A stretch of DNA of 64,000 nucleotides from Variovorax paradoxus (lineage in GTDB: Bacteria > Pseudomonadota > Gammaproteobacteria > Burkholderiales > Burkholderiaceae_C). The stretch covers positions 5,583,001 to 5,647,000 of the forward strand of contig NZ_CP045644.1 of the NCBI RefSeq assembly GCF_009498455.1. Reading direction: 5' to 3'. Below the pieces are notes generated by a model. The model worked only from the letters and a program-made list of their open reading frames with translations, was not told the DNA's origin and did not search any database. The position numbers and the translations under genes are program-made. Shown piece by piece: positions 9,784-18,699 of the stretch (its first letter is position 1; each line of letters opens with the position of its first letter).

Positions 9784-10698
9784 ATGGATCAAATCCAGGC
9801 AATGCGGATCTTTGTCCGCGTGGTGGAAGCCGGCACCTTCACCCGTGCCGCCGACTCTCTGGCCCTGCCCAAGGGCACCGTCACCAAGCAGATCCAGGCG
9901 CTGGAAGCGCGCCTGCACGTGAAGCTGCTCAACCGCACGACGCGGCGCGTCACCGTCACGCCCGACGGCGCCGCCTACTTCGAGCGCGCGGCGCGGCTGC
10001 TGAACGACTTCGACGACATGGAAGCCAGCATGACGAATGCGCAGGCCAACCCCACGGGGCGGCTGCGCATCGACGTGGGCACCTCGGTGGCGCAGCAGAT
10101 CATCCTGCCCAACCTGGCCAGCTTCTGCGACCGCTATCCCGACATCCAGGTCGACCTGGGCGTGAGCGACCGCACCGTCGACCTCATCAGCGACAACGTC
10201 GACTGCGTGATCCGCGCCGGCGAACTCAGCGACCAGTCGCTGGTGGCGCGCCGCATCGGCACCCTGCACTTCGTCACCGTCGCCTCGCCGGCCTACATCA
10301 AGCGCTATGGTGCGCCGCAACATCCGAACGACATCGAGAAGCGCCACCACGTCGTGAGCTACTTCTCGGGCACCACCCGGCGCGTGTACCCGCACGAGTT
10401 CAAGAAGGGCGACGAGTACATCGAGCTCAACGGCCCCTACCGCGTGTCGGTCAACGAGAGCAACGCCCACATGACGGCCGTGCTCGCGGGCTTCGGCCTG
10501 TCGCAGTGCATCACCTTCTCGGCCGAGCCGCTGCTGGAGACCGGTGAACTCGTCGAGGTGCTGGCCGACTGGCAGCGCGACCCGCTGCCGATCCACGTGG
10601 TGTACCCGCCGAACCGGCACCTGAGCGCGAAGGTGCGGGCGTTTGTGGACTGGGCGGCGGATCTGTTCGCGAAGAATCCGCGGTTGCAGAAGCGCTGA
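9784..10698 (+). CDS. LysR-family transcriptional regulator
   Basis: 304-residue regulator. The N-terminal winged HTH covers residues 1-60, with the recognition region TRAADSLALPKGTVTKQIQALE, and is followed by a linker helix. The C-terminal substrate-binding-like effector domain starts near 90 (GRLRIDVGTSVAQQ). It belongs to the LysR group with HTH ending LNRTTRRVTVTPDG, which often controls a divergent oxidoreductase, hydrolase or efflux gene. It is divergent from the hydrolase-like gene and the efflux operon beyond it; a dyad at 9664-9688 may be its site. The inducer is unknown. One base pattern to note is a ccggc-ataa-gccgg hairpin at about 9752-9766, just before the start. Confidence 0.9.
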   Translation: MDQIQAMRIFVRVVEAGTFTRAADSLALPKGTVTKQIQALEARLHVKLLNRTTRRVTVTPDGAAYFERAARLLNDFDDMEASMTNAQANPTGRLRIDVGTSVAQQIILPNLASFCDRYPDIQVDLGVSDRTVDLISDNVDCVIRAGELSDQSLVARRIGTLHFVTVASPAYIKRYGAPQHPNDIEKRHHVVSYFSGTTRRVYPHEFKKGDEYIELNGPYRVSVNESNAHMTAVLAGFGLSQCITFSAEPLLETGELVEVLADWQRDPLPIHVVYPPNRHLSAKVRAFVDWAADLFAKNPRLQKR

Positions 10699-10713
10699 GG
10701 GGCGCTTCCCGCG

Positions 10714-11178
10714 TCAGTAGACCGGCTCGCACCGCACCTCGCTCTTCACCGAATTCGCAATGAAGCACTCCTCATGCGCCCGATGATGCAAGTGCGCGAT
10801 CTGCTCCCGCGTAGGCAGGTTCTCGCCCGAAAAGCTCACCTGCGGGCGCAGCGTGACCACCGTCATCGCCATCTTTCCCTCGGCGTTCTTCTCCATCACG
10901 CCCGTGGCCGCGTCGACATAGCGGTCGACCACGAACTTGCGCTTCACCGCCATGGTGAGGAACCACAGCATGTGGCAGCTGGACAGCGAGGCCACGAACA
11001 TCTCTTCCGGATCGACGGCCGACGCATCGGAGAACGGCAGCGGCACCACATGCGGTGACGAAGAGCCCGGCACCTGCGCACCGCCGTCGAAACGCAGCAC
11101 GTGGTGGCGGCTGTAAGTGTTGGCCAGGAAGTCCTGGTCGCCCCGCTCCCAGACGATCTCGGCGGTGTACTCGGACAT
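10714..11178 (-). CDS. OsmC-family peroxiredoxin-like protein
   Basis: 154-residue OsmC/Ohr-fold protein, probably reducing organic hydroperoxides through a Cys pair. Both expected cysteines are present: Cys68 in SLSSCHML and Cys138 in HEECFIANS, the latter in the typical C-terminal helix. Family members are cytoplasmic homodimers. The N-terminus (WERGDQDFLANTYSRHH) resembles the OsmC-like subgroup annotated as OsmC family rather than Ohr. It lies 43 bases downstream of lrgB on the same strand, so it may be read with lrgAB, and converges with the LysR gene at 10698. The physiological substrate is not known. Confidence 0.88.
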   Translation of the reverse strand: MSEYTAEIVWERGDQDFLANTYSRHHVLRFDGGAQVPGSSSPHVVPLPFSDASAVDPEEMFVASLSSCHMLWFLTMAVKRKFVVDRYVDAATGVMEKNAEGKMAMTVVTLRPQVSFSGENLPTREQIAHLHHRAHEECFIANSVKSEVRCEPVY

Positions 11179-11221
11179 GGGTCGTGCTCCTCGATGGATG
11201 GAATGAATGAATGATCGAATG

Positions 11222-11950
11222 TCAGACGCTCATCAGCTTCACGATCAGCGGCACCAGCAGCGCGGTCGCGATGCCGTTGAGCCCCATCGCCAGCGCCGAG
11301 AACGCGCCTGCGGTTTCGTTCACCTGAATGGCCCGCGCGGTGCCGATGCCGTGCGCCGCCATGCCGACAGCGAAGCCGCGCACCGCGGGCTCCTTGATGC
11401 GCAGCAGGTTCAGCAAGCCGGTCGCCATGATCGCGCCCGAGATGCCGGCGATGGCCGCGGCTACGGCCGCCAGCGACGGCAGGCCGCCGATCTTTTCGGC
11501 CACGCCCATCGCGATCGGCATGGTGGCCGACTTGGGCGCGAGCGACATCAAGAGCTCGTGCGAACCGCCGAGCACCCAGCCGATGCCAATGGCCGACACG
11601 ATGGCAGCCACCGAGCCCACCAGCAGCGCCACGCCGATCGGCAGCCACAGGCGCCGCAGGCGACCGACCTGGCTGTACAGCGGCACGGCCAGCGCCACGG
11701 TGGCCGGGCCGATGAGGAAGTGGACGAACTTGGCGCCCTCGAAGTAGGTGTCGTAAGGCGTGCGCGTGAGCAGCAGCACGCCCACGATGACGATCACCGA
11801 CACCAACACCGGGTTGACCATCGGGTTGCGTCCGCTGCGCGCGTGCAGCCACAGCGCGCCCAGGTAGGCCAGCAGCGTGAGCGACAGCCACAGCAGCGGC
11901 GACTGGGCCAGGAAGACCCAGATTTCAGAGAGTTTGGCGGGTGCGTTCAT
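11222..11950 (-). CDS. lrgB: LrgB/CidB-family membrane protein
   Basis: 242-residue inner-membrane protein with about six or seven hydrophobic segments and the family motif region LAPKSATMPIAMGVAEKIGG near the middle. The LrgAB/CidAB family is linked to murein-hydrolase control and to export of small organic acids or glycolate-like compounds (PlgG in plants). Its start (11950) overlaps the stop of the preceding lrgA gene (ATGA), so the two are translationally coupled, as expected for partners. Function in this organism is open; the family call is firm. Confidence 0.9.
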   Translation of the reverse strand: MNAPAKLSEIWVFLAQSPLLWLSLTLLAYLGALWLHARSGRNPMVNPVLVSVIVIVGVLLLTRTPYDTYFEGAKFVHFLIGPATVALAVPLYSQVGRLRRLWLPIGVALLVGSVAAIVSAIGIGWVLGGSHELLMSLAPKSATMPIAMGVAEKIGGLPSLAAVAAAIAGISGAIMATGLLNLLRIKEPAVRGFAVGMAAHGIGTARAIQVNETAGAFSALAMGLNGIATALLVPLIVKLMSV

Positions 11951-12300
11951 TCAGCGTCCTTGCCGGTGATGCGGATCATCCAGCGCAGCGTGAGCGCGGT
12001 CACCGCCATGGTGAAGGCGCCGCCCACGACACCGGCCGCAAGGAACGGCAGCCACTCACGCCCCACACGCTCGAAATGCAACATGACGCCGGTCACTGCC
12101 GGAATGAACAGCAGCATCAGGTTGCGCAGCAGATGGCCCGAGGTGTCGGTCAGCGCTTCCGGCACGCCGCGGCGCACGAGCAGGCCGACGAAGAGCAGCA
12201 GCATGCCGATCAGCGGACCGGGGATCGGCAGCGACAGCCACTGCACGAGCAGTTCGCCCGCGAGCTGGCACAGAAAGAGCGTGGTGATGGCGTAGAGCAT
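11947..12300 (-). CDS. lrgA: CidA/LrgA-family holin-like membrane protein
   Basis: Small membrane protein of 117 residues from ATG 12300, with four hydrophobic helices and the family core LSLPIPGPLIGMLLLFVGLL near residue 25. Longer frames reach 12582 but run into cobC antisense-frame coding, so the family-length start was used. It partners the overlapping lrgB. It begins 53 bases after the cobC stop with no clear terminator between, so read-through from the cobalamin operon is possible. Confidence 0.9.
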   Translation of the reverse strand: MLYAITTLFLCQLAGELLVQWLSLPIPGPLIGMLLLFVGLLVRRGVPEALTDTSGHLLRNLMLLFIPAVTGVMLHFERVGREWLPFLAAGVVGGAFTMAVTALTLRWMIRITGKDAE

Positions 12301-12353
12301 GGGCCTCGTTGTTTTCCTTTTTTGCGACGGCCCTATTGTGGTGCGAGGTGCGT

Positions 12354-13364
12354 TCAGCCGCTGTGTCGTGCGGCGCGTGCCCACGCGGCCTTCAGTGCCT
12401 GCTGGCTGGCCGGCGGCAGCACGCCCAGGCGCAGGTGCCCTGGCAGGCCGAAGGAAGTGCAGTCGCGCAGCTTGATGCCCTCGGCGCGCAGCGCGGCAGC
12501 GCGAGGCGGATACGGCGCGTCGGGCCGTGCGCCGAAGAAGTTGGCGTCGCCGGGCTGCACCTCCCAACCGAGCGATTCGCACACGGAGCGCTGCCGCGCC
12601 TTCCAGTCACGCAGGATGTCGAGGCTGCGCGCTAACCAGCCTTGCGCTTCGTCGGTGGCCCAGGTCGTGAGCAGCGCCACGCCGTGCGTGCCCAGCGGCC
12701 ACGACGGCGCAAGGCGTTCGAGCCGCTCCAGCAACGGGCCGGCCACGTCGAGGTTCGCGGGCGCGATCGCATAGGCGGCGCGGATACCGGTGAGGCCCAT
12801 GGCCTTGTTCGGTGTCCACAGCTGCCAGACGCGGTCGCGCTGTGCGTCGTCGTGCGAAGGCCGGCCTTCGAGGCGCAGCGGTTCGTAGGCCATGTCGAGC
12901 ACGCAGACCGCATCGCTCGCGGCATGCTGCGCGATGTCGGGCTGCGGCTGGCCTAACGGGCTCGACGGTTCGCAGCACCAACGCAGCGCGGCACCGTCGG
13001 CCTCTTCGGGTGCGCGCCACACGTCAAGGCCCCAGGCCTGGGCGGCGCGTTCGTAGTCGCCGTAGCTGTGCGCGGGCAGCCAGACATCTCCACCGCCACG
13101 TTGCGCAACGGCGGCGCTGATGCGGTGGATGAATTCGCTCGCGCTCGCGGCGATCGCGATGCGCTCCACGGCCACGCCGTGGAAATCGGCAAGCGCGGTG
13201 CGCAACGCGGTGTAGCGCGGATCGGGATAGTGCGCCGCGTCGGCCTCGCGCAATGCCGCCAGCACGGCGGGACACGAGCCCACCGCGTTGCCGTTGGTCG
13301 AGAAGTCGTGCGGCGCGGCGCCCGTCTCGTCGGGGCCGCCGTGCACCATGGCTTGATTCGTCAT
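12354..13364 (-). CDS. cobC: Threonine-phosphate decarboxylase-type PLP enzyme for cobalamin aminopropanol arm
   Basis: 336-residue fold-type I aminotransferase-like enzyme, named CobC in aerobic bacteria and CobD in Salmonella. It supplies (R)-1-amino-2-propanol phosphate by decarboxylating threonine phosphate. Visible features are the FSTNGNAVG substrate segment (21-29), YPDPRYTALR near 46, the PLP-ring Asp in VLDMAYEPL (Asp157), and the PLP lysine in TPNKAMGLTGIR (Lys187). The start ATG overlaps the cbiB stop (ATGA), matching the shared pathway, as CbiB joins the product to cobyric acid. Longer upstream frames are shadows within cbiB. The name cobC here is the Pseudomonas usage, not alpha-ribazole phosphatase. 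Confidence 0.9.
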   Translation of the reverse strand: MTNQAMVHGGPDETGAAPHDFSTNGNAVGSCPAVLAALREADAAHYPDPRYTALRTALADFHGVAVERIAIAASASEFIHRISAAVAQRGGGDVWLPAHSYGDYERAAQAWGLDVWRAPEEADGAALRWCCEPSSPLGQPQPDIAQHAASDAVCVLDMAYEPLRLEGRPSHDDAQRDRVWQLWTPNKAMGLTGIRAAYAIAPANLDVAGPLLERLERLAPSWPLGTHGVALLTTWATDEAQGWLARSLDILRDWKARQRSVCESLGWEVQPGDANFFGARPDAPYPPRAAALRAEGIKLRDCTSFGLPGHLRLGVLPPASQQALKAAWARAARHSG

Positions 13365-14350
13365 GCCCACCTCGCCAGCAGCGGCGACAGCATCGCCAGC
13401 GAAGCAATCACCGCCAGCCCCCACGCCACCCGTTCGCCGAGCTGCGCGGTGCGCGCGGTGTCGGCCGACGTGGCGGCACGCCCTTCCCCGTTCAACACAT
13501 AGACGCCCGGCTTCGCCAGCCGCACGCCCAGCAGCAGCGCCATCGCACCCATCGGCCAGCCGCTGTTGGGCGACGGCGTACGGCGCGCCTCGCGGGCCAC
13601 GCCGCGTGGCCAACGGCCGGCCGCGAGTGCCAGCAGCAGCACGGTGAGGCGCGCGGGCAGCCACGAGAGCACGTCGTCGGCGCGTGCGGCCCACTTGCCG
13701 AACCAGGTCCAGTCGCGACCGCCGCGTTCGCCGCGGTAGCCCCACATGGCGTCGGCGGTGTTGGCGAAGCGGTAGAGCGCCGCGCCCGGCAGGCCGAACA
13801 GCACGAACCAGAACACGGGCGCCACCAGCGAGTCGTTGAGGTTCTCGGCCAGCGATTCGATGGCGCTTTCGCGCACCTCGCGCTCGCTCAGCGTCGAGAC
13901 ATCGCGGCTCACGAGGCGTGCGAGCCGTGCACGGCCTGCGTCGAGCGATTCGCCCAGCGCGGTCTCGACCGCCAGCACCTCGTCGCGCAGCATGCGCCAC
14001 GCGAAGAGCGGCTTGAACGCGAGCCCAAGCACCACGGCCATGGCCCAGACTGGTAGCCATTGCATCCCCAAGCTCTGCACGGCCGACGCGACGGCGAACG
14101 CAGCCATCGCGCCCACGCACCAGCCGAGCGCGCCCATCGCAAAGCCCGGCAGGTCACGCGGCTTCGCGTCGGCGGCACGCGGCGCGAGGCGGCTGCCGAT
14201 CCAGTCCAGGTAGCGGCCCATCCACACCACGGGATGCAGCGGCGCGGGCGGTTCGCCGAGCCAGCGGTCGACGGCCAGTGCCAGCCACAGGGCGGCGACC
14301 AACGCGAGGGCGAAGACGGTGAAGGGATCGAGCGCGGGCATGGAAGGCAT
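13361..14350 (-). CDS. cbiB: Adenosylcobinamide-phosphate synthase
   Basis: Integral membrane enzyme (CbiB in Salmonella, CobD in Pseudomonas) joining adenosylcobyric acid to the aminopropanol phosphate arm. 329 residues with several hydrophobic helices. Family motifs are RWLGEPPAPLHPVVWMGR near 29, RDVSTLSEREVRESAIESLAEN split around 150-170, and FANTADAMWGYRG near 195. It follows cobN by nine bases and overlaps cobC, all on the minus strand, so it is an internal operon gene. The ATG at 14350 (MPSMPALDP) was used; an internal Met three residues later is equally possible. Confidence 0.93.
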   Translation of the reverse strand: MPSMPALDPFTVFALALVAALWLALAVDRWLGEPPAPLHPVVWMGRYLDWIGSRLAPRAADAKPRDLPGFAMGALGWCVGAMAAFAVASAVQSLGMQWLPVWAMAVVLGLAFKPLFAWRMLRDEVLAVETALGESLDAGRARLARLVSRDVSTLSEREVRESAIESLAENLNDSLVAPVFWFVLFGLPGAALYRFANTADAMWGYRGERGGRDWTWFGKWAARADDVLSWLPARLTVLLLALAAGRWPRGVAREARRTPSPNSGWPMGAMALLLGVRLAKPGVYVLNGEGRAATSADTARTAQLGERVAWGLAVIASLAMLSPLLARWA

Positions 14351-14359
14351 TTTCGTGAA

Positions 14360-17300
14360 TCAGGCGGCGGGCACGGCCCGGCCACGCCGCCATTGCACCA
14401 GCGCGCCGACGGCCAGCAGCAAGGCGGCGCCGAATGCGGCGAGCAGGCGCGGCAGCGCGGCGGACGGCGGCGGGGGCGAGGGGGTGTCGGTGATGGGCTT
14501 CAGCTGGAGGCCGGTCACGGGCTGTGCTAGGTCTGGCGTGGTGGGCGATTCGGGCGCAGGTGTCGCTGCTTCGACGCGTGCGATGGGCGACGTGACAACA
14601 ACCGGCGCAGGTGCAGTCACAGGCGAAGGCACCAACGCAGCCTGCGCGAACCGCTGCACCGCCTCGTTCCGCTCCCGCAGCCCCGTGGCGCGCACCGCCT
14701 CCGTGTAGGCCTGCGCCAGCTCGCGCCGCGTCGTGGCATCGGGCTTCCAGTAGTTCAGGCGCACGGCATCGAGCATGCGTTCCAGCGTCTGCGCGAAGGC
14801 GGCGCGGTTCTCGCGCTCCAGCCACTGGCGCGTGCCGAGCTTGTAGGTGTCGCGCACATAGACCTCGTGCAGCGACTGCCAATGGTCCGCGCGCACGGCC
14901 GCAGGCGCGGTCGCCTGCCAGCCCCAGAGGAACTGCGCGGTCTTGAGCACCTGCAGCGCGCCGCTGTAGCCCTCGGCCTTCTGCGCCTCGATCCACTGGG
15001 GATGCAGGTAGCGCGTCTGCATCTCGCGCGCGATGGCGCCGGCGGCGGTGTCGGTGCGCACGGCCGCGCCGTCGCGCAGGTTCTGCACGTACAGCGCCGG
15101 GTCCTTGCCCGTGAGGTGGCGCACGGCGAGCGCAATGCCGCCCAGGTACTGGAACGGGTCGTCGTTGGTCAGCACGCCGTAGAGGTTGGAGGTGCGCGCC
15201 ATCAGCGCGGCATCGACCTGCGCGAGGTTGCCCGCGAAGGCGCCCGCGCGCGTCATGCCGTCGAGGCCGCGCCCGTAGGCGTGGCCCATGCGGTCCATGT
15301 AGAGCCCGGCCATCTGCGCGTCGCCGCCGCCGCGCTGCTGGCCCTTCCAGAGTTCGGTGGCGAGCACCGCTTCTTCGAGCCCGGCACCGTAGCTGCCCTG
15401 CTCGTTCGAGAACACGCGCGCGGTAGACCAGCGCCGCGCCTCGGCCGCCGTCGCACCCTCGGCACGCAGCGTGCGCGCCATCGCTTCGCTGTGCTGCGCG
15501 ACGGCGTTGCCGGGCTCGTCGAGCGCGGCCACCTGCTGCACGGCTTCGTCGAGCCAGCGCATCACGTGCGGGAACTGGTCGCGGTACGAACCGGTGACGC
15601 TGATCAGCACATCCATGCGCGGCCGTTTCAGCACCGCGGCCGGCACGATCTCGATGCCGACCATGCGTCCGGCTTCGTCCCAGCGCGGCTTCACGCCGAG
15701 TGCATGGAAGGCCTGGCTCTCGGTCACGCCCTGGTGGCGCGAGGCCTCGCCGGCCCAGAGCGTGAAGGCGATCTTTTGCGGCGGCCGGCCGCCGTGGGTG
15801 CGGGCGTGCGCAGCGATCCAGTCGTCCATCGCGGCGACGCCGGTGTCCCAGGCGGCGCGCGTGGGCACACGGCTGGGATCGAAGCCGTAGAGGTTGCGGC
15901 CGGTCGGCAAGCTGTCGGGGTCGCGCACCGGGTCGCCGCCGTAGCGGGATTTCAGGTAGCGGCCGTCGAGCGCGGTGAGCAGGCCTTCGATTTCCTCGTT
16001 GTGAGCCAGCACCGTGTCGAGCGCGCGAGCCCGTGCGGCCAAGGTGCGCAAGGGCTCGGCGTCGGCGGTGTCATGGCCCGCCAACACCGCTTCCAGCCAC
16101 CGCGCAGGCTTCGACGCTGCAATGCCCTGCGCATCGGTGAGGAACATCTCGTCGAGGTCTTCGCCCATCGCCTGCGCCACGGGCTTGCCGAGGATCTGCA
16201 GGATGGTCTGGCGCCGCCGCTGCGCATCAGGCGCCTCGCCGAAGGTCGCCAGGCCCAGCGGCTGTGCGGTCTGCGCCAGCTCGTCGAGGTACGGATGCAG
16301 CACGGCGATGAAGCCGGCGAAATCGGCGCGGATGCGCGCGGGCGTCCATTGCAGGTCACGGTCGTAGTGCTGGGCGACGAAGTCGGCGGTGAGACGCCGT
16401 TCCATCGCCGTCTTCACCGCGCCGGGCGACAGCGTTTCCCAGTCGTGCAGGCGGTCGTGCATTTCGCGCACGCCGGGGCGGAAGCCCGCGGGCGTGAACA
16501 TGGGTGTCGAATGGCTCACCATCGTCGCGCGACCGCGGCGCTTCGCGGTGGTCGCCTCGCCGAGGTTGTCCATGATGTACGGATAGACGTTGGGCACGTC
16601 GCCCAGCGCGAGCAGCGGATCGTCCTGCACCGAGAGCCCGCGCTCCTTGCCCGCCGACCACTCGACCGTGCCGTGCGTGCCCACGTGCACGAGCGCATCG
16701 GCACCGAAGCGGCTGCGCAGCCAGAGGTAGGTCGCGAGGTAGCCGTGGCTCAGCGGCACGGCCGCGCGGTGGTACACCTGCTGCGCCTTGTCGGCCACCT
16801 GCGTGCCGGGCTCGAAGCGCGGCGGCTGGCGCAGCACGACCACCTGGCCGAACTGCACGCGCGGCACCACGAAGGCCGGTGCGCCGGCCACGGGCCGCAG
16901 CATGGCCGAGGATTCGGGCGGGCCCCAGTAGGCTTCGATGCGGCGTTGCGTCTCAGAAGGCAGCGCGCGGAACCACGCGAGGTATTGCGACAGCGGCAGC
17001 GTGTCGGCCAGCCCCTGGTCGAGCAGCGGCTGAAGCGCGTCGCCGCCCTGCGCCGTCGGGTAGTAGGCCTTCATCGTGGCCTGCACCTGCGCGATGACCG
17101 CGTCCGCGCCCGGCGCCTCGGTGCGGTAGCTGGCCGCCTGCATCGCGGACAGCATCCGGTCGACGCTGCGCGGCACGTTGAGGAACGACGCACCGAAGTT
17201 GGCCTCGCCCGGCGGGTAGTTGTAGACCAGCATCGCCACGCGGCGCTCGGCGGCGGGCGTGCGCCGCAGGCGCAGCAGCGCGGCGGCCTTGTCGACCACG

Positions 17301-18349
17301 GCATCGAGCTGCGCGGGCAACGGCTGCAGGCTGCCGGTGACGGCGTCGCGTGCCGTCACGAGCATCGGGTCGGTCATGCCCGCGAGTTCACTCGGGCTGT
17401 AGTAGGCCGCGATGTCGGTCTGCGCGAGGCCGTCCTTGCTGCGCGCCCATTGCGAAGCGTCCATGGCCAGCGACGGCAGCGTCTGCAGCACGGGCACGCC
17501 GATGCGTTCGAGCTCGGCCTTGCGCTCGTTCGGGCTGAACACCAGCGCGGCGTTGACGAGGAGATCGGCCACGCGACGCTCGCCCTCGCCGGCGTGCGTC
17601 ATGCGGAAGAACAGGTCCTTCTGCTGGCGCGGGCCGTAGAAGGCATAGGCGCGCAGGCCGCGTTGCGCGAGCGTGCCGATCAGCCGGTCGAGCCAGTCGG
17701 TGTCGTCGCCAGTCAGCGTGGCGCTGTTGACCGCGATGGCGACGGTGCCCTGCCCGCCCGGCAACGCCTCGACGGCCGCGATGCTGCTTTCGACGCGTGG
17801 CCAGTCGGGGTGATAGAAGCCGGCGAGTGGCAACGGCACGGGGTCGGGCAGCCCAGCCGCATCGCCGACGCGCGCCATCGCCTGCACCGAGGCTTTCAGA
17901 TTGGCCTCACCCGAAAAACGCCAGTAGGCACGCAAGCGCTGCGCCCAAGCCGCATCCACGCCGCGCTCGGCCGCGAGCGGCGGCACCTCAGGCGGCTTCT
18001 GGCCTTTCGCCATGAGCGCGAACTCACCGATCTGCACATAAGGAACGGCGCTGCGCGCGATGACGTCGCCGAAGCGCGCCGCCGCCGACTGGGCGACGCT
18101 GAGGTGCGGCGCATCGATGACGAGAAGGCGCGCACCGTCAAGCGCGGCGGCGAGCGCATCGGGTGTGTCCTGCGCGGCCGACACTACCTGCAGCGGCACG
18201 CCGGCCGTGTGCGCTGCCGTCTGCAGCCGCACGACGCGCGCAGGCGACACCAGCGCCGTGCTCAATACCACCACGTGAGACTCGGCCGCCATCGCAGGCT
18301 GCGCCATCAGGCACAAAAGCCAGAGCCAGAAAACGAAAAGCCGCGTCAC
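14360..18349 (-). CDS. cobN: Exported, membrane-anchored CobN-like chelatase large subunit
   Basis: 1329-residue CobN/BchH-family protein. CobN inserts cobalt into hydrogenobyrinate a,c-diamide with the ATPase subunits CobS and CobT; related HmuS-type proteins act on haem. The GTG start overlaps the stop of the upstream DUF2149 gene (GTGA). The N-terminus is a signal sequence (RLFVFWLWLLCLMAQPAMA), and the C-terminus has a hydrophobic helix (LLAAFGAALLLAVGALVQW) followed by an Arg-rich tail. The bulk should therefore lie outside the cytoplasm. Family motifs such as HVGTHGTVEW and NDDPFQYLGG are intact. The neighbours encode ExbB-like and ExbD-like proteins instead of CobS/CobT, which suggests a proton-motive-force-driven periplasmic chelatase or dechelatase. 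The metal and direction are unknown. Confidence 0.88.
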   Translation of the reverse strand: MTRLFVFWLWLLCLMAQPAMAAESHVVVLSTALVSPARVVRLQTAAHTAGVPLQVVSAAQDTPDALAAALDGARLLVIDAPHLSVAQSAAARFGDVIARSAVPYVQIGEFALMAKGQKPPEVPPLAAERGVDAAWAQRLRAYWRFSGEANLKASVQAMARVGDAAGLPDPVPLPLAGFYHPDWPRVESSIAAVEALPGGQGTVAIAVNSATLTGDDTDWLDRLIGTLAQRGLRAYAFYGPRQQKDLFFRMTHAGEGERRVADLLVNAALVFSPNERKAELERIGVPVLQTLPSLAMDASQWARSKDGLAQTDIAAYYSPSELAGMTDPMLVTARDAVTGSLQPLPAQLDAVVDKAAALLRLRRTPAAERRVAMLVYNYPPGEANFGASFLNVPRSVDRMLSAMQAASYRTEAPGADAVIAQVQATMKAYYPTAQGGDALQPLLDQGLADTLPLSQYLAWFRALPSETQRRIEAYWGPPESSAMLRPVAGAPAFVVPRVQFGQVVVLRQPPRFEPGTQVADKAQQVYHRAAVPLSHGYLATYLWLRSRFGADALVHVGTHGTVEWSAGKERGLSVQDDPLLALGDVPNVYPYIMDNLGEATTAKRRGRATMVSHSTPMFTPAGFRPGVREMHDRLHDWETLSPGAVKTAMERRLTADFVAQHYDRDLQWTPARIRADFAGFIAVLHPYLDELAQTAQPLGLATFGEAPDAQRRRQTILQILGKPVAQAMGEDLDEMFLTDAQGIAASKPARWLEAVLAGHDTADAEPLRTLAARARALDTVLAHNEEIEGLLTALDGRYLKSRYGGDPVRDPDSLPTGRNLYGFDPSRVPTRAAWDTGVAAMDDWIAAHARTHGGRPPQKIAFTLWAGEASRHQGVTESQAFHALGVKPRWDEAGRMVGIEIVPAAVLKRPRMDVLISVTGSYRDQFPHVMRWLDEAVQQVAALDEPGNAVAQHSEAMARTLRAEGATAAEARRWSTARVFSNEQGSYGAGLEEAVLATELWKGQQRGGGDAQMAGLYMDRMGHAYGRGLDGMTRAGAFAGNLAQVDAALMARTSNLYGVLTNDDPFQYLGGIALAVRHLTGKDPALYVQNLRDGAAVRTDTAAGAIAREMQTRYLHPQWIEAQKAEGYSGALQVLKTAQFLWGWQATAPAAVRADHWQSLHEVYVRDTYKLGTRQWLERENRAAFAQTLERMLDAVRLNYWKPDATTRRELAQAYTEAVRATGLRERNEAVQRFAQAALVPSPVTAPAPVVVTSPIARVEAATPAPESPTTPDLAQPVTGLQLKPITDTPSPPPPSAALPRLLAAFGAALLLAVGALVQWRRGRAVPAA

Positions 18350-18699
18350 TTCCCGCCCGACGCCGGCACCGCGTCCGCCGGCACGTAGATCATCGTGCCG
18401 TCCTTCAGGCGCCAGGCGGTGCCCGCCTTTTCGCCGTCGCCCTGCCCCGTCGCGCCGCTGGCCTTGAAGCGCGTGACCTTCTGGCCTTCGCGCGTGATGA
18501 TCTCCATGTCGGGCTGGCCCTCGTGGCGGATGACCGTCACCTTGTCCTGCGAGAACGGGTTCACCGGGTTGTTGATGACCGCGATCATCAGCATGCCGAT
18601 GACGACCATGAAGACGTCGATCAGGTTGATGGTCGAGAGCACCGGGTCGTCGTCGTCGCTGTCCAGGCTGCTCAAGATCGAGAACTGCCTGCGGCTCAT
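18346..18699 (-). CDS. DUF2149 protein with an ExbD-like membrane helix
   Basis: 117-residue protein with one membrane helix at about residues 24-42. The helix reads NLIDVFMVVIGMLM and carries Asp28 where ExbD/TolR/MotB-type proteins hold their proton-binding Asp (ExbD-type pattern: IDV then hydrophobic, ending in M). The C-terminal 75 residues are soluble and presumably periplasmic. Both ends overlap neighbours by 4 bases: ATGA with the ExbB-like gene and GTGA with cobN, so the three proteins are made together. I call it DUF2149 from memory of families next to CobN-like proteins. The ExbD resemblance is seen in the sequence; the role as stator or proton path is inferred. Confidence 0.85.
   Translation of the reverse strand: MSRRQFSILSSLDSDDDDPVLSTINLIDVFMVVIGMLMIAVINNPVNPFSQDKVTVIRHEGQPDMEIITREGQKVTRFKASGATGQGDGEKAGTAWRLKDGTMIYVPADAVPASGGK

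Noticed and set aside
14867..18388. 1173-residue plus-strand open frame
   Set aside because: Antisense shadow of cobN with low-complexity Arg/His/Gly composition and no motif.
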